A stretch of DNA of 5,518 nt from Pseudomonadota bacterium (GTDB lineage: Bacteria; Pseudomonadota; Alphaproteobacteria; Rhizobiales; Kaistiaceae): positions 1 through 5,518 of the forward strand of contig JAEZEN010000251.1 in assembly GCA_023433185.1 (NCBI GenBank), given 5' to 3'. This document shows, one piece after another, positions 1 through 5,518 of the stretch. Position 1 is the first letter of the stretch. The number at the start of each line of letters is the position of its first letter. Both the position numbers and the translations under genes were made by a program. The notes under the pieces were generated by a model, which searched no databases, had not been told where the DNA came from, and worked only from the letters and a program-made list of their open reading frames with translations.

Positions 1-650
1 GCGCTCATGCTCGGTCGGACCTTCGGATCGTCGACGGCGCGGAGGATGTCCCTCGTCTCAGGCAGAAGCCGCGCCGCGAAGTCGGCGACGATGTCGCCAC
101 CGGGGAACGCCGGTCGCTCGAAGGGCACGGCGTGGAGGGCGTCGGCCGCGGCTCGGGCCGATTCCAGCGGCTTGCGATAGCGGACCGGCGCGACCGGCCG
201 GATCTCCCACGAGGCCTTGAGCCGCTGCTGGGCCATCGACAGATAGTAGTCCGAGGGGCGGCGGAGATAGGCGACGATCTCGACCCTGGCGCCGAGCGGA
301 TCGAGGAGGGCGCGGAGCGGTTCCGGGCCGGTGTCGCCGATGGCACCGAAGAGCAGCTCGCCGGAGAGCACCACGACCTCCGGTCTCCGCCGGTCGATCG
401 CCTCGACGATTGCCTTCCAGAAGCTGTCGAAGTCCTCGCGGATGGCGGCTCGGTCGTCGCCATATTGCTGGGCGTAGAGGCGCCCCAGTCGGTCGGGCGG
501 GGCGACCCCGGCGATCAGGAAGTTCTGGTTCAGCGCACCCTTGGGATAGAGCACGCCACCCCGCCGCAACGGCCCGCGCGCTGCCGCAAGGGCGGTCTGC
601 AGGGCCGTGGACCCCGCCTTCGGCATGCCGATGTGGAGGATCAGCCTCAT
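1..650 (-). CDS. Sulfotransferase-family protein (3' end beyond the window)
   Basis: Read from an ATG at 650 leftward, the frame stays open for 216 codons and runs off the left edge, so the C-terminus is missing. The protein opens with MRLILHIGMPKAGSTALQ, a hydrophobic beta strand followed by a PKAGSTALQ loop (residues 10-18). This is the 5'-phosphosulfate-binding loop of PAPS-dependent sulfotransferases. A second strand and arginine/serine segment, AYLRRPSDYYLSM (about 127-139), fits the 3'-phosphate-binding region (Arg130/131, Ser133 or Ser138). The family transfers sulfate from PAPS to hydroxyls or amines of sugars, lipids or small molecules; the acceptor cannot be told here. No signal peptide or membrane segment is visible, so it is probably cytoplasmic. 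The start is supported by AAGGG four bases upstream. It is transcribed divergently from the hyuA-like gene, and nothing links the two functionally. The family call is firm; the substrate is unknown. Confidence 0.85.
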   Translation of the reverse strand, partial: MRLILHIGMPKAGSTALQTALAAARGPLRRGGVLYPKGALNQNFLIAGVAPPDRLGRLYAQQYGDDRAAIREDFDSFWKAIVEAIDRRRPEVVVLSGELLFGAIGDTGPEPLRALLDPLGARVEIVAYLRRPSDYYLSMAQQRLKASWEIRPVAPVRYRKPLESARAAADALHAVPFERPAFPGGDIVADFAARLLPETRDILRAVDDPKVRPSMS

Positions 651-654
651 CCGT

Positions 655-659
655 CCCTT
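655..659 (-). promoter_or_regulatory. Ribosome binding site of the sulfotransferase gene
   Basis: On the minus strand AAGGG lies four bases before the ATG at 650. The spacing is short but usable, and it supports the start directly before the conserved N-terminal beta strand. The reading frame stays open further upstream, so the site helps decide the start. Confidence 0.5.
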
Positions 660-760
660 CGCCGCTGCGGACAGAGCCTTTCGGCGACCGGGCGGGGCTT
701 GTCAATGTCGGCCGCGCCGCGGGGCGGAGGAGAGCGCGTCCGGAGCGCGACCCGAGGCTC

Positions 761-788
761 TTGTCGGTCTCCGATCCATGTGCATAAT
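761..788 (+). promoter_or_regulatory. Candidate sigma-70-type promoter for the hyuA-hyuB unit
   Basis: TTGTCG (761-766) is a good -35 hexamer and CATAAT (783-788) a good -10 hexamer, separated by 16 bases. The -10 sits in an AT-rich island that stands out from the GC-rich surroundings. Transcription would begin near 795, leaving a leader of about 38 bases before the preferred hyuA start at 833. The ATG at 809 would then lie only about 13 bases from the transcript end and lacks a ribosome binding site. This rests on inspection only; no start-site mapping is available. Confidence 0.5.
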
Positions 789-818
789 ATGAATACGATA
801 TCCTCTATATGGATACGA
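787..818 (+). promoter_or_regulatory. Candidate operator: two 12-bp direct repeats 20 bp apart
   Basis: ATATGAATACGA (787-798) and ATATGGATACGA (807-818) match at 11 of 12 bases and start exactly 20 bp apart, about two helical turns. This would place two protein dimers or two half-sites on the same DNA face. Between them lies TATCC (799-803), which forms a 5-bp dyad with GGATA (811-815). The first copy overlaps the proposed -10 box and the second lies over the early transcribed region, a layout suited to repression. The regulator is not in the window. GntR- or IclR-type proteins are common for such catabolic genes, but that is inference. Confidence 0.5.
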
Positions 819-821
819 GAC

Positions 822-826
822 GGGAG
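822..826 (+). promoter_or_regulatory. Ribosome binding site that fixes the hyuA start at 833
   Basis: GGGAG lies six bases before the ATG at 833. The in-frame ATG at 809 has only AT-rich operator-like sequence upstream. The protein from 833 begins MGLRIAIDTGGTFTD, matching the usual family N-terminus, whereas the extra MDTRRERR from 809 is atypical. Confidence 0.7.
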
Positions 827-832
827 CGGCGC

Positions 833-2893
833 ATGGGCCTCAGGATCGCCATCGACACCGGCGGAACCTTCACCGACGTTGTTGCCATCGACGAAGCGAC
901 GGGGCGGATCACCGCGGTGAAGACGCCGTCGACGCCCTCCGATCCGAGCATCGGCCTGCTCGACGGCGTCGAGAAGGTGCTGAAGGCGCTCGACCGGCCG
1001 CCGGAGGATGTCCGGATGCTGCTCCACGGCTCGACGGTCGCGACCAACGCCGTGCTCGAGCACAAGTTCGACGGGCTCGGCCTGATCGTCACGCGCGGCT
1101 TCCGGCACATGATCGAGATCGCCCGCCAGTCGGTCCCGGACGGCTACGGCAACTCGTTCTTCTGGGTGAAGCCGCAGCGGCTCGTCCCGCTCCATCTGGT
1201 CCGCGAGGTTCCGGGCCGGATGCGCTTCGACGGTGCCGAGCTCGAGCCGATCGACGAGGCGGCTGTGCTCGAAGCCGTCCGCGAGCTGGTCGAGGACGGC
1301 GTCAGGTGCGTTGCCGTCTGCCTCCTCCACTCCTACGCCAACGGCGCCCACGAGCAGGCGGTCGGCGAGATCATCCGCCGGAACTTCCCCGATGTCTTCG
1401 TCTCGCTGTCCTATGAGGTGCTGCCCGAGTATCGCGAGTACGAGCGGGCGATGACGACGCTGGTCGACGTGCTGGTCAAGCCCTATTGCAAGACCTATCT
1501 CGAGAACGCCGCGCAGAAGATCCGCGCCCGCTCCGGTGACATTCCGTTCCTGATCATGCAGTCGAACGGCGGCGTAGTGAAGCACGCCACCGCCGGCGAC
1601 CGGCCGGTGACGATGCTGCTCTCGGGACCGGCCGCCGGCATCCTCGGCTCGATCCACATGGCGGCGCTCGCCGGCTACAAGGACATCCTCACGATCGACG
1701 TCGGCGGCACCTCGACCGACGTCGCGATCATCGAGGACCTCAAGCCGATGTACACCTCGGCGTCCCAGGTCGAGAGCTATCCGGTCAAGACGCCGATGCT
1801 CGACATCGTCACCGTCGGCTCGGGCGGCGGCTCGATCGCCTGGACCGACGCCTACGGCCAGCTCAAGGTCGGCCCGCAGAGCGCCGGCGCCGATCCCGGC
1901 CCGATCTGCTACGGCCGCGGGGGCACCCGGCCGACCGTCACCGACGCGGCGATCGTCCTCGGTCGCCTGCCCACGGCGCTGATCGGCGGCGAGATCAAGC
2001 TCGACCTCGAAGCCTCGCGCGCCGCCTACAGGGAACTCGGCGAGACCTTCGGCATGTCACCCGAGGAGGTTGCCGCCGGTGCCCTCGAGATCGCCGCGGC
2101 CAACCAGGTGTTCGGCATCCGCCAGGTCACCACGACCCGCGGCCGCGAACCCGGCAACTACGCGATGGTCGCCTTTGGCGGCGCCGGCGGGCTGTTCGCC
2201 ACGGAAGTCGCCGATTTCCTCGGCGTCACCACCGTCATCTCGCCGCCGGACCCGGGCAACCTCTGCGCCTTCGGGCTGCATGTCTCGGACGTGCGCCGCG
2301 ACTACATCCGCACCATCGTCCGGCGTCAGTCCGGGGCCGACACCGCCGAGATCATCGCCGCGTGGAACGGCCTCGCCGAGAACGGCCTCGCCGACGTCAT
2401 GGCCGAGGGTATCCCACGGGAACGAGTCGCGCTCCGTCGGATCGCCGACGTGCGCTACTTCGGCGAAGGCCACGAGGTGCAGGTCGACGTGCCCGTCGAC
2501 CTCGACGACGAAGCCGCCGTCGCGCACATGTGGAAGGAGTTCCACAAGGTCCATGACCGCACCTTCGGCTTCCACTACGAGGGCGAACAGGACGTCGAGC
2601 TGGTCAATCTCCGCATCCAGGCGGTGGGCGAGCAGCACCGGCCGGCCCTGCAGCCGGCGGAGGGCGAGGCCCGGGCGGCGACGCCGTTCGCGACGCGGCC
2701 CGTCTACTGGCGCCAGAAGGGTTGGGTCGAGTGCCCGCTCTACCGCCGCAAGGAGCTCGCCGTCGGCCAGTCGGTCGCCGGCCCGGCGATCGTCGAGGAA
2801 TACGGCTCCACCGTCGTCGTCCCGACCGGCTGGTCGGTCCGCGCCGATGCCTATGGCAACCTCATCGTGGAAAAGACCGGGGAGCGCGCGTGA
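833..2893 (+). CDS. hyuA: Hydantoinase/oxoprolinase-family protein, HyuA-type ATP-binding subunit
   Basis: This 686-residue protein is the ATP-binding subunit of a two-component enzyme in the family of N-methylhydantoinase, 5-oxoprolinase and the acetone/acetophenone carboxylases. These enzymes phosphorylate a carbonyl or enol oxygen and pass the intermediate to the B subunit. Motifs in order: the first ASKHA phosphate loop DTGGTFTD (8-15); HGSTVATNAVLE (65-76); LPEYREYER (197-205); SGPAAG (264-269); the second phosphate loop DVGGTSTDV (289-297); GSGGGSIAW (329-337); the signature VGPQSAGADPGPICYG (346-361) followed by PTVTDA (367-372); AFGGAGG (447-453); and PPDPGNLCAFG (471-481). The C-terminal third (about 500-686) is the usual hydantoinase A tail. 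Length and motifs are complete, with no frameshift. The protein looks cytoplasmic. Its stop overlaps the next start by one base. The exact substrate (hydantoin, lactam, oxoproline or ketone) cannot be read from the sequence, so the symbol is by family only. Confidence 0.9.
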   Translation: MGLRIAIDTGGTFTDVVAIDEATGRITAVKTPSTPSDPSIGLLDGVEKVLKALDRPPEDVRMLLHGSTVATNAVLEHKFDGLGLIVTRGFRHMIEIARQSVPDGYGNSFFWVKPQRLVPLHLVREVPGRMRFDGAELEPIDEAAVLEAVRELVEDGVRCVAVCLLHSYANGAHEQAVGEIIRRNFPDVFVSLSYEVLPEYREYERAMTTLVDVLVKPYCKTYLENAAQKIRARSGDIPFLIMQSNGGVVKHATAGDRPVTMLLSGPAAGILGSIHMAALAGYKDILTIDVGGTSTDVAIIEDLKPMYTSASQVESYPVKTPMLDIVTVGSGGGSIAWTDAYGQLKVGPQSAGADPGPICYGRGGTRPTVTDAAIVLGRLPTALIGGEIKLDLEASRAAYRELGETFGMSPEEVAAGALEIAAANQVFGIRQVTTTRGREPGNYAMVAFGGAGGLFATEVADFLGVTTVISPPDPGNLCAFGLHVSDVRRDYIRTIVRRQSGADTAEIIAAWNGLAENGLADVMAEGIPRERVALRRIADVRYFGEGHEVQVDVPVDLDDEAAVAHMWKEFHKVHDRTFGFHYEGEQDVELVNLRIQAVGEQHRPALQPAEGEARAATPFATRPVYWRQKGWVECPLYRRKELAVGQSVAGPAIVEEYGSTVVVPTGWSVRADAYGNLIVEKTGERA
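2879..2884 (+). promoter_or_regulatory. Ribosome binding site of hyuB inside the end of hyuA
   Basis: GGGGAG lies eight bases before the ATG at 2893, within the last codons of hyuA. The hyuA stop TGA (2891-2893) and the hyuB ATG (2893-2895) share one base, which favours translational coupling and equal subunit amounts. An in-frame GTG at 2890 is a possible alternative start, only one codon longer and with tighter spacing. Confidence 0.65.
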
Positions 2894-4785
2894 TGCTGGA
2901 CAAGTCGCCTCAGAAGACCAGGCTCGGGCCCATCGAGCTCGAAGTCATCCACGGCACGATCCGCGCCGCCGAACTCGAGATCGAGGCGGCGGTGGAACGC
3001 ACCGCCCGCTCGCCGATGATCCGCGATCAGCACGACTACCGCGTCGCCCTTTTCGACGCCAAGGGCCGGAAGCTTACCGGCCGCTCCTACTCGGCGATCG
3101 TCGAGCCGGTGTTCCAGTATTTCGGGGACGACATCCATCCGGGCGACGTCTTCTTCTGGAACGATCCGTACAATTCCTGCGGCGGCATCGGCCATGTCCC
3201 CGATCTCTGCACCACCGTGCCGATCTTCCTCGGCGACCGGCTGATCGGCTTCAGCCAGGTCTTCGGTCATCATGACGATGTCGGCGGCTCGGTGCCCGGC
3301 AGCCTGCCGGTGCACGCCACCGACTCGTGGATGGAGGGGCTGCTCGTCCCGCCGATCAAGCTCTACGAGGGCGGCAAGCTCAACACCGCGGCCTTCCGCA
3401 TCATCACCCGCAACTCGCGGCTCTCCGAGCACCTGGCCGGCGACATGGATGCCGAGATCGGGGCGGCGCGCCTCGGCTCGCGGCGCATCGTGGCACTCGC
3501 CGAGCGCTACGGCATCGATGCCCTCGAGGCCGCCTTCGACCAGATCCTCCACAACACCGCGGAGATCTTCCGGCGCGAGATCCTCCCCAAGATCAAGGAC
3601 GGCGTCTACCACTACGAGGACTACATCGAGGCGGACGGCGTCGATGCGCCGCGGCTCCACGCCATCCGCCTGACGATGACCAAGACGCCGGACAAGATCA
3701 TTCTCGACTTCAACGGGACCGACCCCGAGGCGAAGGGGCCGATCAACTGGTCGCTCGACGCGGTCGAGGGCCGCTACTTCCGCAAGTGGCTTGCGCCGAC
3801 GCTCCGCTCGCTCGCCGCCTCGCCCGAGCGTGCTGCCGAGATCGACTCCAACGAAGGCGTGCTCGACGTCATCGACGTCGTGTTCCCGGAGAAGGGGACG
3901 CTGATCACGCCGACCTTCGGCAAGCCGACCGGCATGCGCTTCTTCCTCATGCTGCGCTCGCTCGGCGTGTTCGCCGCCTGCCTGTCGAAGGCGACCGACG
4001 GCCGGATGCCGGCCGATCACGAAACCATCCGCATCTGGGGCCTCACCGGCGGCAGGACCAGCGAGGACTTCTACCTGTTCCGCGAGGTGCTCGGCGGCGG
4101 CAGCCCCGGGCGTCCCTGGGCCGACGGCTCCGACGTCGTCCACGTCGTGCCGAACTCCAAGAACCTGCCGGCGGAGTTCTCCGAGACCCGATACCCGATC
4201 CTCATCGAGCAACTCGGCCTCAAGGAGGATTCGGGCGGCCCCGGCTTCCGCCGCGGCGGGCTCGGCTACGACAAGAAGATCCGGGCGCTCGGCGAGTGCC
4301 GCCTCATCTCCAATGCCGACCGCTCGCTGCTCGCCTGCTATGGCGTCAACGGCGGCAAGGCCGGCCTGCCATACCGCGTCTCCGTGATCGATGCCGAGGG
4401 CACGGAGGCCGGTTACCCCGGCATGTCCGACACCGTGACGGTCAATGCCGGTGCCACCGTCCGCATCGTCACCACCGGCGGCGGCGGCTGGGGCGATCCG
4501 CTCCGGCGCGAGGTCGACAGGGTCGTCTACGACGTGCAGTGCGGCATCGTCTCCGAGGCGGCGGCGCGCGATCACTACGGCGTCGTCCTCCGCAAGACCG
4601 GGCGGAAGTGGGAGGCGGATGCTGCCGCCACCGAGGCGCTTCGTGCCGAGCGCATCAAGTCGCGGGGTCCTCTGCCGATGTTCGACCGCGGACCGTATTT
4701 TGCCGAACTCAGGAATCAGGGTGCGGTGACCCGCCCCGAGGGCTGGGCGGACCCGGACGAAGGCTGGATGGCGGTGGAAGGATAG
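2893..4785 (+). CDS. hyuB: Hydantoinase/oxoprolinase-family protein, HyuB-type subunit
   Basis: This 630-residue protein is the partner subunit of the upstream HyuA-like protein. Family marks in order: GPIELEVIHG and the following helix (12-21); WNDPYNSCGGIGHVPDL (89-105); FGHHDDVGGSVPGS (124-137); LDFNGTDPEAKGPINW (271-286); SGGPGFRRGGLGYD (447-460); and TTGGGGWGDPLRR (527-539) with the tail YDVQCGIVSEAAARDHYGVVL (546-566). In acetone carboxylase, as I recall, the alpha subunit binds Mn through His150, Asp153 and His175. Here His101, Asp104 and His126 have identical spacing, so a metal site is probably retained. The length exceeds many HyuB proteins (roughly 500-590 aa) because about 64 residues follow the GVVL end motif, but it is shorter than acetone carboxylase alpha (about 775 aa). 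The start at 2893 is set by the GGGGAG site and the overlap with hyuA. No signal peptide or membrane segment is seen. Family is certain; substrate and reaction type are open. Confidence 0.9.
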   Translation: MLDKSPQKTRLGPIELEVIHGTIRAAELEIEAAVERTARSPMIRDQHDYRVALFDAKGRKLTGRSYSAIVEPVFQYFGDDIHPGDVFFWNDPYNSCGGIGHVPDLCTTVPIFLGDRLIGFSQVFGHHDDVGGSVPGSLPVHATDSWMEGLLVPPIKLYEGGKLNTAAFRIITRNSRLSEHLAGDMDAEIGAARLGSRRIVALAERYGIDALEAAFDQILHNTAEIFRREILPKIKDGVYHYEDYIEADGVDAPRLHAIRLTMTKTPDKIILDFNGTDPEAKGPINWSLDAVEGRYFRKWLAPTLRSLAASPERAAEIDSNEGVLDVIDVVFPEKGTLITPTFGKPTGMRFFLMLRSLGVFAACLSKATDGRMPADHETIRIWGLTGGRTSEDFYLFREVLGGGSPGRPWADGSDVVHVVPNSKNLPAEFSETRYPILIEQLGLKEDSGGPGFRRGGLGYDKKIRALGECRLISNADRSLLACYGVNGGKAGLPYRVSVIDAEGTEAGYPGMSDTVTVNAGATVRIVTTGGGGWGDPLRREVDRVVYDVQCGIVSEAAARDHYGVVLRKTGRKWEADAAATEALRAERIKSRGPLPMFDRGPYFAELRNQGAVTRPEGWADPDEGWMAVEG

Positions 4786-4884
4786 CGTGTCGTCCAACCG
4801 GAGGAGCGGTCCCGCGTCCTTCGGTGCCCGCGCCCACGGCGCGAGCACCCCAGGCATGAGGATGGCGCCGCTCTCCACTGTTCC

Positions 4885-4899
4885 GCCGCACGTTGCGGC
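4885..4899 (+). repeat. Small perfect hairpin downstream of hyuB
   Basis: GCCGCA and TGCGGC form a perfect 6-bp stem around the loop CGT. No T-run follows, so it is not a terminator by itself. It may protect the hyuAB transcript end or be a degraded repeat unit: it shares CGTTGCGG (4891-4898) with the palindrome at 4924-4961 (4940-4947). Confidence 0.4.
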
Positions 4900-4907
4900 A
4901 TTCCTGC

Positions 4908-4923
4908 GGGCCTTCGGCCTTTT
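4908..4923 (+). terminator. Weak Rho-independent-terminator-like hairpin after hyuB
   Basis: GGGCC and GGCCT form a short stem (four G-C pairs plus a closing G-U) around TTC, followed at once by TTTT (4920-4923). The position, about 120 bases after the hyuB stop and before the coxG-like gene, suits termination of the hyuAB transcript. The stem and T-run are short, so read-through is likely. Confidence 0.4.
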
Positions 4924-4961
4924 CATGCTGAGTGCTCCGCGTTGCGGAGCCTCGAAGCACG
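4924..4961 (+). repeat. REP-like intergenic palindrome
   Basis: The core is a perfect 7-bp stem, GCTCCGC (4934-4940) and GCGGAGC (4944-4950), around GTT. It is extended by imperfect outer arms CATGCTGAG (4924-4932) and CTCGAAGCACG (4951-4961): GAG pairs with CTC and GCT with AGC, with a one-base bulge at 4933 and a two-base bulge at 4954-4955. The CATGCTGAG...CTCGAAGCA pattern resembles short palindromes that I remember as dispersed between genes in many alphaproteobacteria, probably non-autonomous mobile repeats. Only one copy occurs here, so the repeat nature rests on recognition from memory. Confidence 0.6.
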
Positions 4962-4985
4962 GCCAGCGCCCTCGAGAGACCGACC

Positions 4986-4989
4986 GGAG
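4986..4989 (+). promoter_or_regulatory. Ribosome binding site supporting a TTG start for the coxG-like gene
   Basis: GGAG lies eight bases before the TTG at 4998. The frame has a stop (TGA) at 4929-4931. The only other upstream candidate noted is a GTG at 4932, inside the palindrome, which would add 22 residues foreign to the family. The TTG gives MEIKQSFTV, the typical CoxG N-terminus. Confidence 0.65.
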
Positions 4990-4997
4990 CACGAGCC

Positions 4998-5518
4998 TTG
5001 GAAATCAAGCAGTCCTTCACCGTTGCCCGGCCGCTGCCCGAGGTCTGGGCACTGTTCCAGGACGTGCCGACGGTGGCGACGTGCATGCCCGGTGCCGAAC
5101 TCATCGCCGACAAGGGTGACGGCGTCTACCAGGGCAGGGTGTCGATCAAGCTCGGGCCGTTCGGCGCCGCCTTCGAGGGCGAGGCGAAGGTCACGCCGGA
5201 TCCGGCGAGTCACACCGGCCACGTCGAGGGCAAGGGCACCGACAAGCGCGGCGGCAGCCGATCGAAGCTGGTCATGGACTACACCCTCGCCGAGGTCGCG
5301 GCCGGCACCACGGTCGACATCATCGCCGACGTGCAGCTCGTCGGCCCGATCGCACAGTTCGGCCGCACCGGCATCATCAACGAGACCGCGAGCGTGCTCA
5401 TCCGCCAGTTCGTCCAGAACGTCGAGGCGAAACTCGCGTCCGCGGCACCGGAGCCGGTTGCGGCGCAAGGCGAAGGAGCACCCGCCGCGAGCACGGCCGG
5501 CCCTGCTGTGCCGAGGCC
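4998..5518 (+). CDS. coxG: CoxG-like SRPBCC-fold protein (3' end beyond the window)
   Basis: From a TTG start the frame stays open for 173 codons to the right edge. Residues 1 to about 147 form a CoxG/SRPBCC (START-like) domain: the first strand MEIKQSFTVARPLPEVWALFQD, the CMPGAELI segment (29-36), the central VSIKLGPFGAAFEGEAKV strands (48-65), GKGTDKRGGSRSKLVMDYTL (78-97) and the C-terminal helix with GPIAQFGRTGIINETASVLIRQFVQNVEAKL. Residues 148-173 are a low-complexity Ala/Pro/Gly tail, cut by the window. CoxG proteins act with Mo/Cu CO dehydrogenase and related molybdenum hydroxylases, anchoring the enzyme at the membrane and handling quinone or another hydrophobic ligand. In several homologues a linker leads to a C-terminal membrane helix, which here would lie outside the window. 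No CODH large, medium or small subunit is seen, so the partner is unknown. It may belong to a cluster to the right or serve HyuAB. The symbol is by family only. Confidence 0.82.
   Translation, partial: MEIKQSFTVARPLPEVWALFQDVPTVATCMPGAELIADKGDGVYQGRVSIKLGPFGAAFEGEAKVTPDPASHTGHVEGKGTDKRGGSRSKLVMDYTLAEVAAGTTVDIIADVQLVGPIAQFGRTGIINETASVLIRQFVQNVEAKLASAAPEPVAAQGEGAPAASTAGPAVPR

Noticed and set aside
58..705. 215-codon minus-strand frame in the sulfotransferase region
   Set aside because: The product is Arg/Pro/Gly-rich and motif-free. The true frame is the neighbouring one with the PKAGSTALQ loop, which runs off the window edge.
132..920. 262-codon plus-strand frame over the sulfotransferase and the intergenic region
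   Set aside because: It is antisense to the sulfotransferase, has no recognisable domain, and runs through the promoter-like region and the start of hyuA.
2070..3275. 401-codon plus-strand frame across the hyuA-hyuB junction
   Set aside because: It is a Ser/Arg/Pro-rich shadow of the two real genes, not a fusion or a third gene.
3327..4859. 510-codon plus-strand frame overlapping hyuB
   Set aside because: It is an out-of-frame Arg/His/Pro-rich reading of hyuB produced by codon bias, with no domain.
2851..4992. 713-codon open frame on the minus strand antisense to hyuB
   Set aside because: It lies opposite a gene with complete family motifs. Its product is low-complexity, rich in Arg/Asp/Ala/Val/Gly, with no recognisable domain, as expected when a GC-rich gene is read in reverse.
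4932..4997. Upstream GTG start for the coxG-like gene
   Set aside because: It would translate through the palindrome and add 22 residues with no CoxG character. The TTG at 4998 has a well-spaced GGAG and the family-typical N-terminus.
4787..5119. Small 110-codon plus-strand frame after hyuB
   Set aside because: It starts at GTG two bases after the hyuB stop, crosses all three hairpins, and overlaps coxG out of frame. Its composition is Arg/Ala/Ser-rich with no family resemblance.
1..5518. CRISPR array, tRNA/rRNA genes, insertion sequence or phage genes
   Set aside because: No regularly spaced repeats, cloverleaf-like segments, transposase motifs or terminal inverted repeats were seen on either strand.

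Overview
This window comes from a GC-rich genome with strong G/C bias at third codon positions, which is why long antisense and out-of-frame ORFs run through it. The likely source is an alphaproteobacterium, probably Hyphomicrobiales-like. That is inferred from codon use, from hyuA/hyuB plus a CoxG-type gene, and from a short intergenic palindrome resembling a repeat I remember as common in that class. No taxonomic marker gene is present.

Layout: (1) Positions 1-650, minus strand: the N-terminal 216 residues of a sulfotransferase-family protein with a clear PAPS-binding loop, cut by the left edge. (2) Positions 651-832: a divergent intergenic region. It has a candidate promoter and an AT-rich island carrying a 12-bp near-perfect direct repeat with a 20-bp period, a good candidate operator for the genes to its right. 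(3) Positions 833-4785, plus strand: a two-gene unit encoding both subunits of a hydantoinase/oxoprolinase/acetone-carboxylase superfamily enzyme, the HyuA-like ATP-binding subunit (686 aa) and the HyuB-like subunit (630 aa). They overlap by one base (TGATG), which suggests translational coupling. (4) Positions 4786-4997: an intergenic region with three consecutive hairpins: a small GC hairpin, a short terminator-like hairpin with a T-run, and a REP-like palindrome. (5) Positions 4998-5518, plus strand: a CoxG-like SRPBCC-fold protein, probably starting at TTG and cut by the right edge in an Ala/Pro-rich tail.

Working model: HyuA activates a substrate with ATP and HyuB, which keeps a candidate metal site, completes either hydrolysis of a cyclic amide/lactam or carboxylation of a ketone-like substrate. 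The sequence does not show which. The promoter-proximal repeats suggest a dedicated transcription factor, which is not encoded here. CoxG homologues are known from Mo/Cu CO dehydrogenase and related molybdenum hydroxylase loci. No such enzyme subunits are visible here, so the coxG-like gene either begins a separate cluster to the right or serves the HyuAB pathway. The sulfotransferase appears functionally unrelated.

I see no CRISPR array, tRNA or rRNA gene, insertion sequence or clear novel defence or mobile system. The most interesting elements are the operator-like repeat, the HyuAB enzyme of unknown substrate, and its pairing with a lone CoxG-like protein.
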